A DNA stretch of 64,000 nucleotides from Spisula solida (lineage: Eukaryota > Mollusca > Bivalvia > Venerida > Mactridae): positions 17,425,130-17,489,129 of the forward strand of contig OX365949.1 of the NCBI GenBank assembly GCA_947247005.1. The letters run 5' to 3'. The notes below the pieces were generated by a model. It did not search any database and had not been told where the DNA came from. It saw only the letters and a program-made list of their open reading frames with translations. Shown here piece after piece: positions 61,150-64,000 of the stretch (position 1 is its first letter; each line of letters starts with the position of its first letter). The position numbers and the translations under genes are program-made.

Positions 61150-61560
61150 ATGTTTGTAAAGCACATATGCCCACACGGCAGCCCAATAGTCAGAAATGGT
61201 AAAGGTCACGACGACCTTTGACCTACTGACCTTAAAATCAGTATGGGTCATCTACTAGTGATGGCCAACCTTCATGTAAAGTTTGAAGATCCCAGGGCAA
61301 AGTGTTCTTTAGTTATTAAACGAAAACCAATTGAATAGTCAGAAATGGTAAAGGTCACAGTGACCTTGATCTTCGATCTATTAACCCCAAAATCAATAGG
61401 GGTCATCTACTGTTGATGACCAACCTCCATGTAAAGTTTGAAGATCCTTAAGCATTTTTAGTTATTGAACTAAAAACCATTTGGTCTACCGACCGACCTA
61501 CTGTCCAACATGAGCAAAGCAATATACCACCTCATCAAAGATGGGGGGCATGAATATGTA
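61150..61560. mobile_element. Dispersed TGACCT-triplet repeat, copies 3 and 4 (partial, in tandem)
   Basis: Copy 3: GCCCACACGGCAGCCCAATA, CGACCTTTGACCT (61212-61224), GGGTCATCTACTAGTGATGG. Copy 4 from ~61333 repeats GTCAGAAATGGTAAAGGTCA and ends GGGGGGCATGAATATG. The second copy has lost its leading block. Confidence 0.7.
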
Positions 61561-62879
61561 TTGGCTGCCATGAGGAATTATGATTTTTTATAATAACTAC
61601 AGAGATCGTAACTCAAGTTAACCGATCTCATGAGTCAGGAAGTGTGATAACAGATCTCACAAGTCAGGAAGTGTGATAACCAATCTCACAAGTATGATGA
61701 TAAATCTTACAGTTTATCTATTTATAATTTGGCCTATGTATAGATATGCATCAAGCCTATATAATTATACAAATTGTATATAACATACACACAAACAAAT
61801 GTTTTTCAAAATGCGTTTGATTTTACATGAACTGTCATATACCATACACAAAACTGACAATATACACAATACACAGTCAATCCTAAGTAAATGGTCACCT
61901 GTATTAAACAACCACCTATCTTTAGCAGCCAGTATCATTAAACCCTGAATCAGCCATTTTGATACCAATATACACCTATATTCAACAAACACCTGTATTT
62001 GGCGGGCATAGTTGCCTCCCTTGACTAGCTGTTTAAGACTGGTTTGACTGTATGCACAAATAATCATTCCATTTAGAATATAGTTAGTGCCCAGTAGATA
62101 AAACATGCATACATACATGTACAAGGTGTCTAATAATCATGGCACATTCATATCCATGAACTGATTAATTCATAATAAGCAGTGACATTCCATCTGTAAT
62201 ACCTGGGTCACAAATCACCTGGATGCCGGACGGTATATGTGTATCCGATGGGCACCTGATGTCTAGGCATCGTGTATATATAAATATATAGGCTGGTGGG
62301 ACACTGGCCAATATGTTGCACTGGTTACTTTAAAAGGAAACTTCATCAAACTTTTCCATCCTACGTCCGACTCTAAAATGCCCTGTTAACCGGCCAATGT
62401 TCATCCAGGCCAATTAGTCATAAACTATGTCGGCCAATTATCCGAGAGCAATCAGGTTCGATTTTTGACCCAGGTATAAGTTAGGGTACAAGACAACACA
62501 ACAAATAAACCAAACATTACAACACTGACATAATTAGGCAACAGCAATATTTCCTAAATTAACTAAGTAAAACTGATTGACTTGTGTCATGGAAAACAAA
62601 ATAACTGGGAGCAGGTCAACAACATAATTTTGTATTCTAGTAAGTTAGATACGGCAGCTAAATGAAACCAAGCGAACACATTAATGTACATGCAGCTTAT
62701 CATTAAACAAAATAAAACAATTTCTAAAAAAACTAAAACACATGCAAACATCAATTCAAGCCAACAGTAGTTTTGAAGCACAGGACTCTGGAGTCTGATT
62801 TGTTGTTAAGTATTATAAGTATTATGTCTAACTAAACTGTTCAGCGGGACAATGTCATTGCTATTTATTATGTAACTGT
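61561..62879. other. Upstream (intronic) part of the SLC66A2-like gene, no exon seen
   Basis: AT-rich; includes a ~30-bp AGGAAGTGTGATAAC duplication near 61640-61680. I searched by eye for an upstream PQ-loop exon on the minus strand and found none. Confidence 0.5.
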
Positions 62880-64000
62880 TTTAGAGAACAACCATTAGAC
62901 AACATAGCAACCACAGAACAACCATGAGACAACATGACAACCATTAGACAACATGACAATCAGAGAACAACCATAAGACAACATGGCAACCACAGAACAA
63001 CCATGAGACAACATGGCAACCATTAGACAACATGGCAACCATTAGACAACATGGCAACCATTAGACAACATGGCAATCAGAGAACAACCATTAGACAACA
63101 TGGCAATCAGAGAACAACCATTAGACAACATGGAAACCACAGAACAACCATGAGACAACATGACAACCATTAGACAACATGGTAACCACAGAACAACCAT
63201 GAGACAACATGACAACAATTAGACAACATGGCAATCAGAGAACAACCATTATACAACATGGCAACCAGAAAAGCAACCATAAGACAGCATGACAACCAGA
63301 TAGCGACTACTAGACAACATGGCAATCAGAGAGCCACCATTAGACACCATGGCAACCACAGAGAGCCACCATTAGACACCATGGCAATCAGAGAGCAATC
63401 ATTATACACCATGGCAATCAGAGAGCAACCATTAGACACCATGGCAATCAGAGAGCAACCATTAGACACCATGGCAATCAGAGAGCAACCATTAGACAAC
63501 TTGGCAACCAGAGAGCAACCATTAGACAACATGGCAACCAAAGAACAACCATTAGACAACATGGCAACCAGAGAACAACCATTAGACAACATGGCAACCA
63601 GAGAACAACCATTAGACAACATGGCAACCAGAGAACAACCATTAGACAACATGGCAACCATTAGACAACATGGCAACCAAAGAACAACCATTCGACAACA
63701 AGGCAACCAGAGAACAACCATTAGACAACATGGCAACCAGAGAACAACCATTAGACAACATGGCAACCAGAGAGCAGCCCTTAGACAACATGGCAATGAA
63801 AGAAAAACAATTAGACAACATGGCTACCAGAGAACAACCATTAGACAACATGGCAACCAGAGAACAACAACTAGGCAACATGGCAACCAAAAAGCAACCA
63901 TTAGACAAAGGCATAATTGAAAAGCAACCTTAAGGCAACATGGCAATCACAGACAAATAATTAGACAACAAGGTAATTGGAGAATAACCATTGACAACAT
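62880..64000. repeat. 30-bp minisatellite (ATTAGACAACATGGCAACCA + GAGAACAACC), runs off the window
   Basis: About 35 units; most regular at 63400-63880 and shorter or mixed before 63230. Open frames on both strands (DNMATREQPL on plus, SNGCSLVAML on minus) follow the period of 30 and lack any other coding trait. Confidence 0.93.

Noticed and set aside
61765..62124. 119-codon minus-strand frame as an upstream SLC66A2 exon
   Set aside because: Does not resemble the N-terminal PQ-loop half and lacks matching splice phases.
63228..63933. 230-codon plus-strand and 156-codon minus-strand frames
   Set aside because: Period-30 minisatellite without stops; both strands open, no start context or splice signals.

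Overview
The window is eukaryotic nuclear DNA, AT-rich and intron-containing, with dense short transposons and minisatellites. Repeat families of a type I recognise from bivalve genomes (a GGGCCC-start element ending in GGTGAGCTAAAAA, a TTATGCCCCC element, tRNA-headed SINEs, CR1/jockey-like LINE pieces) point to a mollusc, most likely a bivalve. This is inference; species is not determined. There are no prokaryotic operons and no CRISPR array.

Four protein-coding genes can be assembled by joining exons by hand. (1) 7637-13707, plus strand: a complete 266-aa protein made only of a PH domain and an IRS/DOK-type PTB domain. (2) 32027-38412, plus strand: a 982-aa paralogue with the same exon phases, the same PH-PTB module and a ~750-aa disordered tail carrying tyrosine motifs that look like SH2 docking sites. 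The two form a tandem pair of receptor-tyrosine-kinase adaptor genes, one with and one without a signalling tail. (3) 45978-40585, minus strand: a complete 200-aa four-pass MARVEL-domain membrane protein in four phase-0 exons. (4) 60948-59529, minus strand: the last two coding exons of an SLC66A2 (PQLC1)-like PQ-loop transporter, whose 5' exons are not seen in the window.

Layout: 0-1.4 kb decayed non-LTR retrotransposon; 2.4-5.1 kb two inverted-repeat elements; 7.6-13.9 kb adaptor gene 1; 14.1-16.1 kb tandem duplication with a TA-flanked MITE in its second copy; 16.1-17.1 kb microsatellite and a 28-bp degenerate repeat; 19.3-22.5 kb a 3.27-kb minisatellite of a 12-bp unit; 23.2-24.5 kb two adjacent MITEs; 26.4-26.6 kb a perfect 58-bp-arm palindrome; 28.1-28.6 kb a non-autonomous hAT element with an intact 8-bp target duplication; 32.0-38.7 kb adaptor gene 2; 40.6-46.6 kb MARVEL gene, with a 41-bp minisatellite and SINE in its introns and a 77-bp minisatellite that overlaps its start codon; 48.9-51.9 kb minisatellites interrupted by a 5'-truncated LINE; 52.5-58.6 kb MITE-rich DNA; 59.5-61 kb SLC66A2-like exons; 62.9 kb to the end a 30-bp minisatellite running off the window.

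The most interesting items are the tail-bearing/tail-less adaptor pair and the 77-bp array at the MARVEL start, in which each unit repeats an ATGATG, a nine-codon upstream reading frame and an acceptor-like TTTCCAG. The long open frames in the minisatellites are judged to be by-products of repeat periods divisible by three.
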